DNA of 64,000 nt. It comes from Paraphysoderma sedebokerense. Taxonomy: Eukaryota; Blastocladiomycota; Physodermatomycetes; Physodermatales; Physodermataceae. The DNA lies in the NCBI GenBank assembly GCA_025602915.1, contig JAHLJZ010000016.1, positions 62,001-126,000 of the forward strand. Direction: 5' to 3'. This document shows positions 10,018 through 20,812 of this stretch, piece after piece. How positions within the stretch are numbered: position 1 is the first letter of the stretch; every line of letters begins with the position of its first letter. The notes below the pieces were generated by a model, which did no database searches, had not been told where the DNA came from, and was given only the letters and a program-made list of their open reading frames with translations. The position numbers and the translations under genes were made by a program.

Positions 10018-12277
10018 ATGTCCCCAATCCCAGTATCTCGTGAAGCCGACGTCGATAATATGGACATCGACTCTGCCTCTGATGCCTCCTCTGCCGCCGA
10101 ACTCAACGGCCCTAGCAAAGGCGACACATTTGCATCGCTCGATGACCCAGAATATTCTTCCGCCGTTCCCGTAGATGTCGAAGTCGGCCAGACTGTGAAT
10201 ATTACGCAAGACGGAGGGGTCACTAAGACTGTTCTGGCGAAAGGTAATAAATGGAAACAGCCAGAAGTTGGGGATGAAGTGCATCTGTTGTATACTGGTC
10301 GCTTGGTCCCGAAGGACGGGAATGAAGAGAAAAAAGTATTTGACAGTAATACAAATCGGGAGAGTCCGTTCACTTTTCCGTTGGGTAGGTTTATTCACAG
10401 TTACATTCCTTCCGGGACGCGATACCAACTCGATTTTTGCAGGCCGTGGACAAGTGATTCAGGGATGGGATAAAGGTATTGCGACTATGAAGAAAGGAGA
10501 AAAGGCTGTTTTGACAATCAAGTATGTATCCCTTACACCGCACCTGTGATTTTCCATCACTAACTTGATCTCCGATTGACAGACCCGAATATGGTTACGG
10601 AGAAACAGGTGCCGGTGATTCCATTCCCCCAAATTCGACGCTAGAGTTTGAAGTCGAGTTGTTGGGTTGGAAATCAGTCAATGCGTTGACTACAGATAAT
10701 CGGGTCACTTTGAAGATCTTGAATAAGAGTGAAGATTGGAAAACCCCAAGGGATGATTATCAGTGCTTTGGTTCGTTAATCAAGATAGTTTTTAAGTTTA
10801 CTTTATATACTTCTGATACTAATGACATAATGAATAGTCCGATTCAAGGGGCACTATGAAGACGGGATTGTTTTTGATCAACAGGATGAATTTTCTTTTA
10901 CTTTGGCGGTTGACGGTATGTCTGCAGAAGCCTCCAATTCTCAAAAATGATTTATATGTGGATAGTACTAATTATCAAACATATTCGCTTATAATAGAAA
11001 GTCGATGCCCGCCGTATCTAGCCACTGCTGTTCGCAAAATGAAGAAAGGTGAAGTCGGGTTATTAACTGTCCACCCGGAACATTTAAAAGATAATGGAAC
11101 GCTACCCTCCAACATTGATTCTACCAAAACCTTAAAGTACGAGGTTGAATTGAAATACTGGTACGAGGTTGAAAGAATAGAAGGCGGAGTTATTCTCAAA
11201 AAGATTCTAAAAGAGGGTGATGGCTGGAAGAAACCTAAAGACGGCTCGAAGGTTAAACGTAAGTAAAGTTCTGAAGTGAGCTTTCAACGCTATCAATTGA
11301 TCTATACACTGAACGATTGAAAACTAGTGGTTGTGGAAGGTCGTTACGCAGACGATGATGTTGTCTTCTTGTCTCATCCTGACCCTGTTGAATATACTCT
11401 TGGAACCAACACCTTGCCTGAAGCTGTCGAAGTTGCTGTCGAAACAATGAAAAAGGGAGAGAAAGCTCATGTAACATCTCCAGGCGACTACGGATACGGA
11501 CATACACTCGCTGTGGAGAAGGGAATAGCCTCTGAGAAGGAAATAGTTTTCGATATCGAACTGCTAGAGTTCGATGAGGTGAGTCCGTCACTTGATATTG
11601 AGTAATTCTAACAATTCGCTAAACAACTTTGATTGCTTCTAAAGGTCAAAGAGACGTGGGACCTGAAATTACCAGAAAAAATATCAACTGCCGATGATTG
11701 TAGAAATTATGGCAACATCTACTTTAAGGATTCAAAACTTCGGTCCGCAATCCGAAAGTATGAGCGAGCACTGAAATACATTGAACACGAACGCGTCCCT
11801 GATTCTACCTCAAACTCCGATTCAACTGAACCATCAACCGTCGACGATGAATCTGATGCTTCCCTCGGACCAAAACTCGAGTCCTTAAAAGTAGCATGTT
11901 GGAGCAACCTGTCTATGTGTTACCTCAAACAATCGAATTGGCGAAAAGTTATTGAATTAACCTCAAAAATCCTTGAAACAAAATCTAACAAAACTAATAT
12001 CAAAGCACTTTATCGTCGGTCTTTGGCACTTTATAATTTAGTCGAACTAGATGATGCGAAAAACTGCATTCAAAAGGCATGCGAAGTCGATCCAGAAAAT
12101 ATGGACGTGAGACGCCTCCAGATGATGATCACGAAGAGAATAAAAGAAGTGGAAGCTAAAGAAAAGCAGTTGTTTAAGAAGATGTTTGTAGCCATGGGAA
12201 AAGGCAAGGAACCGACAGAACGGGAAAAGAAGATAGAAAATGGAAAAGAAACTAAAGTTGAAGTGAATGGGAGATAA
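10018..12277 (+). CDS. FKBP-type peptidyl-prolyl isomerase with TPR domain (FKBP52-like co-chaperone)
   Basis: Seven exons (10018-10384, 10443-10521, 10583-10770, 10838-10915, 10998-11258, 11328-11578, 11645-12277) give 618 aa in frame. FKBP domain 1 (about 55-190) is complete and looks active: VHLLYTGRLV, KVFDSN, LGRGQVIQGWDKGI, PEYGYGE, FEVELLGW. Domain 2 (VRFKGHYEDGIVFD onward) and domain 3 (VVEGRYADDDVVF onward) keep the fold pattern but have lost several active-site residues. A C-terminal TPR region (CRNYGNIYFKD, CWSNLSMCYLKQ, ALYRRSLALYNL) and a basic tail follow. TPR immunophilins of this plan bind the Hsp90 C-terminus and act in client maturation in the cytosol or nucleus. The three-FKBP arrangement resembles plant ROF-type proteins as well as animal FKBP51/52. 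Confidence 0.85.
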
Positions 12278-12625
12278 TCTGTAATTATGAACTTGTAAAC
12301 TCGAACAGTGAAATAATTTGAATTTTTGCGAAATCAGACAAATTTTTAAATGGTCTAGGCCTTGATCCTAATATAGTATCAACTAGAAACCAACATTTAG
12401 CGTTAATTAAGGCTGTTATTTATTGAATATTGTTAAGGCGTGGGTTTGTACAGATAGGGTATACTAGTACTTATTTACGATTTATTTAGTGATCACGGAA
12501 TAGTTAATATCTACTTATGAGGGGTTCGCACGGGTATGCGGGTTCATGTACGACTTAATTAAAGTGTACGTTAGACAGAATTCGTAGTCAGCTTGCAATT
12601 TGTTGGGATAAAACTCATTGTTGAC
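12278..12625. other. Convergent 3' intergenic region
   Basis: This A+T-rich spacer lies between the 3' ends of the FKBP-TPR gene and the subtilase gene. No gene is seen. Confidence 0.5.
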
Positions 12626-14508
12626 CTATTTTACGTTAGCGGTAGGGAGATACAACAAGTTTTTCGTAGTTTCATCATTAAGTCCGGTCACTACGTTTTT
12701 GGTTGATTTGCCAAGAAGATAAGACTGCATCTGAGCAGGCGTAAAGTTTTTCTGACTCAAAATGACCGCGACAGCCTAATAAGCGAGGGGTTCAGTTATC
12801 AAGAATTATGATAATCACATAGAATAAAATACATACTCCAGCAACATGGGGCGAAGCCATTGAAGTACCGCTGTGTGAGGAAATCAGTTCATGAAGTGTA
12901 AGGTTAATAAGAGCTCAAGAATAATCCAGGAACCAGGACTGCGGCTGGCAAACGTACCTCATAACAGCGACGGCGCTCTCTGAGGATAAACCTGCACTCA
13001 TGATTGATTCACCAGGGGCTTGTATGGTCACGCATTTTCCGATATTACTAAAAGTGGATTTGGCGTCGAACACATTAACTGAACCGACAGAAATAACACC
13101 GGGAGCGGAAGAAGGAGAAAAGGAACATGAATCGGCATTCTTGTTTCCAGCTGCTACGACGACGTGGATACCAGCGCGAATAGCCATGGCAATCGCATCA
13201 TTCACAGCCTGGTTTCTACCTCCAGAAATAGACATGCTATTATAAAAAGTCAGTGCCGGTTCCAATGACAGCTTACTTAAAATTTGAGGTGAGCCATACT
13301 TGATCACGCTTCGTCTACCTGTTCTCTTGACTTCGTTGACAACCCTAAGTAGAATTTAAATTTAAAAAACATTCCTATTAATAAAGCAAAGAAAAAGATT
13401 AAAAACCATTGAAGCGCAGAGATAATAGAGGACCAAGTTGTTCTTCCTGAAGCATTCAGTACTTTCACCGGGATCAATCTGGCTTTCTTAGCGACTCCAA
13501 ACCATCGACCTGCAGCTATGCCAGCAACGTGACTTCCGTGACCATTTAAATCGTTTGAGCCGTCTTCAGTAAATGTAATTCCGGTTGAAACACGGTCACC
13601 TTGGAATTCATTATGATCTGCAAGGAAACAAAATTTTAGTTTAACTGTGATCTGCGAACTCCGTAGGATACCAAATCATACCACGATAGATCCCAGAATC
13701 AATTATATAAATGTCCACCCCAGTTCCTGCTCTGGAGTTATACCGATAATACACACTGCCATTACTTCGGCGTCGCCAAATTCTTGACAAGTTCCATGTA
13801 CCATTTACTTGATTAGTATGTCCTCTTGCTGCAGCCAAAATAGGGGCCTCTTCCTCGTTGTTGTCGTTTTCGGTGTCCTTATCAGAGAGATCATCTTCGT
13901 TAGTAGCATTTTCAGTAGTATTTATGGGTTTGATTTGGTTCAGTGGAATGTCGGTATTATTATTCAAATCAGACGAAGTGTTATTTGTAATTTCATTATC
14001 GTTGGTCAATCCAACACTGTCATCTGCGACTAAATAGTCGACCCAAGGACTTTGTTTGATTCCATTGACGATAAGAGGATGAAAGTATCCGGCGTAACCT
14101 GCGAAAGTCACATTTGAGTCGGATGAACCAAAATTATAGCGATGAAGAATATTGCCGAGATTTGCATTCAATTCGAACTTGGAAACGAGATCATTTATGT
14201 GGTTAAAGACTGTGCCATTGAAAATTATCAAAGGCAATAAAGAGATATAAACAGATAGAAGTAGGTAAGCGAATGAGAATTTTGGGAAATAATTAAAACC
14301 GAAATGGCCACAGACTTTCTTCGATCGGACAATCGTTTTTGAACACTACAATTAATTTCTGTCTCTGATTCAAAAAGTCTTGCACTTCACCAGGTCTCGT
14401 CCAATCTCTCAAAATAGCTGAGATGGCACTCGGTCTGCTCTGCACTAACACATTTAGTGAAGCAACTATAATAAAAATCTGGATGAGGGTAAGTGTGACG
14501 TATTTCAT
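12626..14508 (-). CDS. Secreted subtilisin-like serine protease (S8, proteinase K type)
   Basis: Seven exons (14508-14316, 14209-13682, 13617-13407, 13344-13300, 13236-12958, 12870-12837, 12775-12626) join in frame to 479 aa. A signal peptide (MKYVTLTLIQIFIIVASLNV) leads into an I9-like inhibitor propeptide ending in a long Asn/Asp/Glu-rich segment with many N-glycosylation sequons. The catalytic triad is intact: Asp in VDIYIIDSGI, His in LNGHGSHVAGI, Ser in GTSMASPHVAG. The oxyanion-hole Asn is in VVVAAGNKNAD, and VINMSISGG matches the family. It is probably an extracellular or vacuolar endoprotease made as a zymogen. The 63-nt fourth intron is open in frame, so retention would not stop translation. 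Confidence 0.88.
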
Positions 14509-14822
14509 AGTTCAGGCGTTGACCATTCACGAATCCAGTGCAAATTTTCCGGTTCTTTCGTAGGCTGTACTGAATGACTCAGTGATGCTCACTTCTTGAT
14601 ATTTTTCTGGATTTATTAGCGATTACAGATGTAAAGGCCAGAGGCAGCGGTTTATATGCGCGGAGTCTGACGGTGGCGTGTCCAACACGGAAGTGAACGA
14701 GTGATTGGCACGGACATGCACGGCCATTGTCTCCCCGAGCAACAGTCACGCGGCGGCAGTAATCAAGATTTATAATTATCCACTGCCGAGATTTTATGGA
14801 CATCGAACATTCTATATAGACC

Positions 14823-15504
14823 ATGCCATCAAACAGAACCGAAGCTAAAGTCGTCGCTGGCTGCGTATTTTGTCCGCATTGTGGTCGACTATTAGATTTA
14901 TCTGCTGTTGAAGGCGACGTTCGATGCACTATCTGCAATTTCACCCAAAGTTTCGAAAGTACGTGATTTCGATTTGATCCCTGGTTTGACGTTATACCTA
15001 GGAAGTCAAATTGAGTTTCTTGATGAGTTTATATTCTGGATCTCTCAAACATGACTGACATAATTTGTTATATCACAGCGTTGGAAGGGATCGAAGTTGT
15101 CACTCGATCACGACCGAATGCCTTTGCCTCAGCTAATCGAGCAATCGTTTTGGCGAAATCGAAAATGGGGGCCAAGCGAGCCGAAGCTGCGACTGTATGT
15201 ATATTTGATTTACAAAGAAGTTCACAATTTGTCGATCAAGCTGCTGGACGACTGCTTGTTTGCCTCATATTGACACACCTCTCACTCCAATAGATCAATG
15301 AAAAATGCCCAAAGTGCGGTAACCCTGAAATGACATTCCACACCATGCAGTTACGATCTGCTGATGAAGGTCAAACTATCTTCTACAGTTGCAGAAAATG
15401 CGGGTAAGTTTTTGATTCTTCAGTTTACCGGCGTAGTGGATTTGACATTAACCCCTGCTCACCTTGCTCTCATCTACAGGCATAAATATTCGGTTAACAG
15501 TTAA
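14823..15504 (+). CDS. RPA12: RNA polymerase I subunit Rpa12 (A12.2)
   Basis: Four exons (14823-14958, 15079-15194, 15294-15403, 15480-15504) give 128 aa, the usual length for Rpa12. The N-terminal zinc ribbon has [10 protein letters not shown] and a CTIC pair. The C-terminal TFIIS-like zinc ribbon has CPKCGNPEM, the acidic hairpin [13 protein letters not shown] with the conserved Asp-Glu pair used in RNA cleavage, and CRKCGHKYSVNS. It supports nascent RNA cleavage and termination by Pol I in the nucleolus. The last exon is only 25 nt. It is divergent from the subtilase gene across about 315 bp and followed by HSC20 on the same strand. Confidence 0.92.
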
Positions 15505-15863
15505 TTCCGAGGCTTATACTTTATCTCCATCTGTATCCGTGTACATAATTTATTATAGTTGTTGTTTTCTCGTAATAAAAATTCGCCTAAGAGACCTAGA
15601 GTAGAACTCGTGTTGGAAATGAGCATGTAAGGAAACCTTTAACTGAGATATTCCGATTTAATTTTCACACAAACTTATCGAGATTTAACACATTGTATGG
15701 CGGAAGGCTGCAATCAATGTGTACCTACATAACTGGAAATTTGGGGAAAATCTATTGCGGCTCATCCTGATCTCGGCAAATTTATTCTGACGTGCTGGTT
15801 CCTTCTGCTACTTCTTCGATTCTCCTGCCTGAACATCACGATCTTTCTAACTGATAATTTAAT
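15505..15863. other. Intergenic between RPA12 and HSC20
   Basis: A 359-bp spacer in tandem orientation; the presumed HSC20 promoter. No gene is seen. Confidence 0.5.
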
Positions 15864-17202
15864 ATGAGGGTCCAGCCGATAAGGAATATAGCATGCAAAT
15901 TAACGAAGCCACCCAAATTAGGGTTATCGTCGCTTACTTGGAATCCTATTCCTTTCCCCCTTTTACATTACAGTAGAAATTTTCTTCGCCCCGTAGTCTC
16001 AAAATTTCAACCCAAATCTTCGATTAGCTTTTGTCGAGTGTCTTATTCGACTTCATCGAACCCATCCTCATATCTGAAGTGCTGGTCATGTTCTGCTGCT
16101 TTGCCGTCGATCCCATATTCACCCTTATGCTCTTCGTGCCAAAAAATTCAGCCAATCCCTTCGGGTAGAAACTATTTTGAAGTGCTTCTGTTCTCTCCTG
16201 ATTCGCAAGGAAATCGACGTAATAGTGAAGAGAAAGCGAGCGCCGTTACCGCTGATAATTCTCCCAATGCATTAAAATACTGGAATGTAGATTTGGGGTT
16301 ACTAAAATCTAGGTTTCTGTCGTTCCAGAGGGTAGTGCACCCGGATAGCTTCCAGGGTAAAGCTCAGGTGTGTATTATTCTACCAATGGTTTGCCTTCAA
16401 CGATTGCAAGAAAATACTCATATGCATCACTATCTTGTTTATCTATTGCTGAATTGCATTAATATCTCCGTTGATTTGCATTGATCTATCCCTAAACATA
16501 TTTGCGATGACATGTTCAAATTGTTAAACGTCTGCGATGATTTGGTTTCAATGGCGCACGGAACTATACAGAAGGAACGATTTTTAGCTGACCAAGTCTC
16601 GTCGTACGTAAATAAAGCTTATAAGACATTACAATCGCCGCTTTCCCGAGCGAAATACCTGGTCTGTGTTCTTTCTTGATCCCCTTGGTTTGATTATCTG
16701 GCTATTCGACTCATCTCTTTTTATTTTGAATTAAAGCTGGAGTTATACGGAATTCCAATCTCTGAATCCGACGGACTTGACGCCAGGAATGATATGGATC
16801 AAGAGGTTCTCTTTTACGTCATGGAGACTAGAGAGCAAATCGAAGAAGTGAACACTACGAGAGAGTTAGAGGAATTAGAAAAACTAAATATAGGTGAGTA
16901 TATTTTTGAATTGAAAACAAAAACCAAAGAGACAAGCCTTCCGGATAGACGTTTCAGATTCAAATACCAGCATTGACACTTTCTTCCTCACAGAGAAAAT
17001 CCAATCGACACTGTCAGCTATCAATCACTCAATCCAGTATTTACCGCCACCGCCATCGACTCCGGCATCATCTCCTGATTGGTTAGATAGCAATCGAAAA
17101 TATCTCAATCAGTTTAAGAGTGAAGTCATACGATTGCAATATTTGGAAACGCTCAATGAAGCTATAGGTGATAAGAAATTTAGAGTTAGCATAGATGGAT
17201 GA
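15864..17202 (+). CDS. JAC1: Mitochondrial J-type co-chaperone HscB/Jac1 for Fe-S cluster assembly
   Basis: Four exons (15864-16367, 16572-16661, 16737-16893, 16994-17202) give 319 aa. The basic, Ser-rich N-terminus fits a mitochondrial presequence. Two CxxC pairs follow (CWSC and CSSC, about residues 70-93), as in human HSCB and several fungal homologues but absent from yeast Jac1. The J domain has NYFEVL, FLSFQRVVHPDSF with the HPD motif, and VNKAYKTLQSPLSRAKYL. The C-terminal three-helix domain (LELYGIPISE, VLFYVMETREQIEEV) binds the scaffold IscU. It delivers Fe-S loaded IscU to the mitochondrial Hsp70. A Ser/Pro-rich insert lies in the C-terminal domain. Confidence 0.88.
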
Positions 17203-17662
17203 CCACAAGTCAATGGACGTATTTGCGATGGAATACAGCAGGAGACAGCCAACAACTCAGATTTAGTATCTATATTCCCCGAATGTTGTTGAATTTATTT
17301 ATAGTAATACTCCTGTGGATAGGTTGAAAAACAGGTTTGAACTGCATTCCCTTTCCGATGCCACAAGAAATTCGTGTTTGAAGTTTATAAGTTGAAATTA
17401 TCACTCATTTCCACAAATGTACATTTGAAGAAAACACTCGCCATATATAAGATATCGAAACTTCCATCTACATCATCCTAAATAGTTCCTTCTAAACCAC
17501 GGATTTCCTTTATCAGGTCGCAGAGACATTACAAGTATATAATGATGAGACTAACTTCCAATTTAAAGGGAGGAACCAATTCCTTGTTGTTAAACCAACA
17601 TGTACCACACCGTTTGCGGTTTAATCCTTCATCCGTTAAATCCCATTCCTATCACCGCGAGT
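17203..17662. other. Convergent 3' intergenic region between HSC20 and MCU
   Basis: A 460-bp spacer between two converging genes, without coding signal. Confidence 0.5.
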
Positions 17663-19112
17663 TCAAACATATTCCGCTTTAACATTTTCTATCAGCTTCT
17701 CCATTCGTTCTACTTCGTTTTTCACCCTGACCCATTCAAGTAAATCCAGGCCAGCCTTCTGGTACAATTTAGACTGTCGTTTCGTGACGTGTAGATCCGT
17801 GACGTTCTCGTACGAGTATTCTTTCCGGGTAACAGCATAAAACATGTAACCAATGATACCGGTGGAGAAGGTGAGAAAGTAGGACTGTTTATATCGACAA
17901 GACTGTTAACGCGATACAGAATGTACTGGAGAGAAAAATCAAAATGTAATTACAATAGGTTCCATGACTTATCGTTACATTAATCAAATATTGAGAGTTC
18001 GCCGGAATGCATGACGTTAGGATGACGGAGAAACTAGGATTCAAGAAAACAAATTGGATTCCTACCATCCCAGGAATATTCCCACCACGTTAAGCGTGCC
18101 ATCAACCCAAATTGAAGGCATAATGCACCAAGACCTCCCCAAACAATTCTTTCGGCAGATCTTTGGGCTAATGCGTCACATTGGCTTTTAACTACCGATA
18201 GCGAGTCCAATTTTGTCTTCAACTCAAGAAGAGGTTCCGTCATGAATCCAGTACGATCTGTATTATTTATTGATTATCTATCTGTCAGTGGAAAGTAACA
18301 CGAGAGGGCGATAAATGGATATTATTACCATGAAAACTAGGAAGCAACACTTCAATATTTTTGACTGACGAACCAGACCCGTTGGCGGCTGTATACGTAA
18401 CAGCGAGCTCAAATTTCCTAGTTTCAGATTTTAAAGCATCTTTGATAACATCATCCAATAATGCACTTCGAGCACATCGTGTTTTCTCGTTGCCAGATTG
18501 CGTGGTTGCTTTTTGTTCTCCTGGGCTACTTGTGATGCTGCCAGCAACAGACGTCTCATCAAACGTGTACACACAAACATCTTTAACGTGGGGATTATCG
18601 TCCTGAATCTGAAGTAATAAAACATGAATGGGCTTATCGGACCGTAATCGGAAGCGGGTAAAGTTGAGTTTGGCCTTATCTTCAGGCTGTCTCAAATCTT
18701 GGTTCTGTTGGGGAAGGAAGAATGAATGAGGCGACTGTGTCGAAAGATCATATTGAATGTAGCCAGTTGTAGATGACAATTGTGAGATGGGAGGAGGATT
18801 GGTCAATTGCGGAATTGGGGCAGTACTGGCTTTTGCCGGTTGTTCCGTCAGCGTACCCGAGGGTTTGCTTTCAACATTGGTGCCTGTCGTAAGGCCACGA
18901 TAACGAATAGTGTTCTGTCTTTGAGCGTAGTTCCTAAATGATGAGAAAGGGTCCAGGGGATTATTTGAATGCGAGGATTGATGAAACCAGCTTCCTTGAG
19001 CGATAGATATTTGTTTTTGAATCCTCTTCACACACAGACGTGTCGACGGCGCACTCGCGAGCTTTCGCAGAGTCTGCGAAGAGCCAACGAAACTCTTGGA
19101 GATACACAACAT
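17663..19112 (-). CDS. MCU: Mitochondrial calcium uniporter pore subunit (MCU)
   Basis: Four exons (19112-18329, 18257-18066, 17967-17954, 17884-17663) give 403 aa. A basic, Ser-rich presequence is followed by an N-terminal matrix domain with low conservation, then a coiled coil (LLELKTKLDSLSVVKSQC). TM1 follows (GGLGALCLQFGLMARLTWWE), then the pore loop YSWDVMEPISYF, TM2 and VTRKEYSYENV. WDxxEP is the selectivity filter of all MCU channels, the Asp and Glu rings coordinating calcium. The Val-Met-Glu-Pro-Ile stretch comes from a 14-nt exon. MCU is missing from most yeasts but occurs in zoosporic fungi and some filamentous ascomycetes. Whether this is the EMRE-dependent type or the fungal paralogue cannot be told here. 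Confidence 0.9.
17954..17967 (-). other. MCU: 14-nt micro-exon of MCU (selectivity filter)
   Basis: The 14 bases TCATGGAACCTATT are flanked by an AAG acceptor and a GTAATT donor. They restore phase 1 to phase 0 between exons 2 and 4 and supply Val-Met-Glu-Pro-Ile. Without them the WDxxEP motif is lost and the frame breaks. Confidence 0.75.
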
Positions 19113-19503
19113 TGAATTCTAATATGCAGGACCGCGAAAATACCTATAGAGTATATTGTGTATTTTATGTGAAAGGCGGCTACCTCAAGCGAGGTGATTG
19201 CGAAAAAAGCTGGAAAAGGAACAACAGTGAAACACAAACCGTTAATTATGGCGTGCTTTAATGAAACGGAATTTATATTGATAACTAAATTGATACCTTA
19301 ATTAGAAAAATTATGAATTGGCTCTCTTTGATTTCGCCGTATCAGTCAACCAAAAGTCGTGCGGACTTCTGAATTAGAGTTGGAAGGAACGCAACGAGAT
19401 TGTGCCAGGCCAAAACAAGAATTTATTCCTCGTCATCTATATCTATATTCTATTCCTTCGACAAAGAAGTACAAAATCGACAGAAATTGGCAACCGCTAT
19501 GCA
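19113..19503. promoter_or_regulatory. Divergent promoter region between MCU and NUS1
   Basis: About 390 bp lie between the MCU start and the preferred NUS1 start. An in-frame upstream start for NUS1 at 19402 is a non-ATG codon. No specific motif was identified. Confidence 0.4.
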
Positions 19504-20664
19504 ATGTCGACGGCATACAATACTCCGAAGAACAGTCAGATACCACCCTCTAAATTATATATCCTCCCTCTCGTGCTTCTTCATCTCGTCCGCCTCTTGT
19601 CTAACCTCCGAAACCATTTAATCAGTAGCTATTACCATCCCATATTCACCCATAGCCCTCCATCTAGCTCAAAATCTGTAATAATTTGGGCTAAATCACT
19701 ATCAAGGAGGCCATTGCATGCTGCCTTAGTGCTTCCCGTGGAATCCCAGAAGTCTGAATTCGAACACATGATTGACAAATTACTGCTATCCCCGTTTGAG
19801 TCGCTGACTGGAACAACATTAACCGGATTTATCCATTCTCTACTCACGAGGTTGATAAACTATCTTCAAATTCTGAATGTCTGCAGTGTCAAGCTTACCT
19901 CAAAACATGGCTCCTGCGATCGATTCTTGAACTGTAAGGTGGACCCTCGAGTCCAAGATATCGTTAATTTTATCAGTTGGTGCAGCAGTATAGATGGCAT
20001 TAGATATACAAGTATCTATCAAACAGAAGGTACTATAAAGATTGTTTTGCCGGCTTTATGTTCTTTTAATTAAAATTTAATTTGTGTAGAATGGACTTCC
20101 GAAATGATAGACAAAGTCTCTTCCTTGTTGTCGACTTCTTATACGTCCTTTCACTCTTCTTTCCGAGCGCCAACTATCGTGATTCGACTGTCACATTCCC
20201 CTCAAACAATAATACACTCCTCTATATCCACTGATTCTACGGACACTTTGACTGTTACCTTCTTGTCGTATTCCTCCTCTTCCAAACCCTTTTATATCAA
20301 CCAAATCAAATCTGCGGCATATTCGAATTGCTCACCCGCGCCAGTTTCTAAATTAGACCAGAGCTATCTGACTAGTCATCTGTCAGGTGAATCCTTCAAT
20401 TCTTATTTAGATTGTATCGTCGTAATTGTTTTGCATATCTGATTAGTTCTTTTTTTCGTCATTTATCTGTCAAACCCAGATGTCATCCCGGAACCATCAC
20501 TCTTGATCTTACCCTCACCATACACAAAATTATACGGGTATCCCCCGTTTGAACTTTCATTAACTGAAATTTATTCAATTCCTGGTAATACAAAGTGTAC
20601 TTATTTTCTATTTGTCAAAGCTCTGGAACGATTTAATGATTGCGTACAGCGATATGGCCGTTGA
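19504..20664 (+). CDS. NUS1: Nus1-like subunit of dehydrodolichyl diphosphate synthase
   Basis: Three exons (19504-20029, 20090-20386, 20480-20664) give 335 aa. An N-terminal membrane helix (LYILPLVLLHLVRLL) precedes a degenerate cis-prenyltransferase domain: RRPLHAALVLPVESQ, then DIVNFISWCSSIDGIRYTS, and near the end PFELSLTEIYSIPG and ERFNDCVQRYGR, which matches the C-terminal RxG region of NUS1/Nogo-B receptor. Nus1 lacks catalytic motifs itself but pairs with the catalytic cis-prenyltransferase at the ER to make dolichol chains for N-glycosylation. The first ATG in this frame is at 19504. The middle part is poorly conserved. The 3' end converges with the histidine kinase gene 148 bp away. 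Confidence 0.8.
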
Positions 20665-20812
20665 AGTCTGGATTGGGTTTATTTAATAGAGAATAGGAAT
20701 TTTTCCATGTATTATACTATTGAAGTGATTAAATACTGAACAATATTTACAATCGAGTAATAATGCGGTGAATTTTCGCAGTTTTACGACCGATTCCTTC
20801 CTTCTCGACCAT

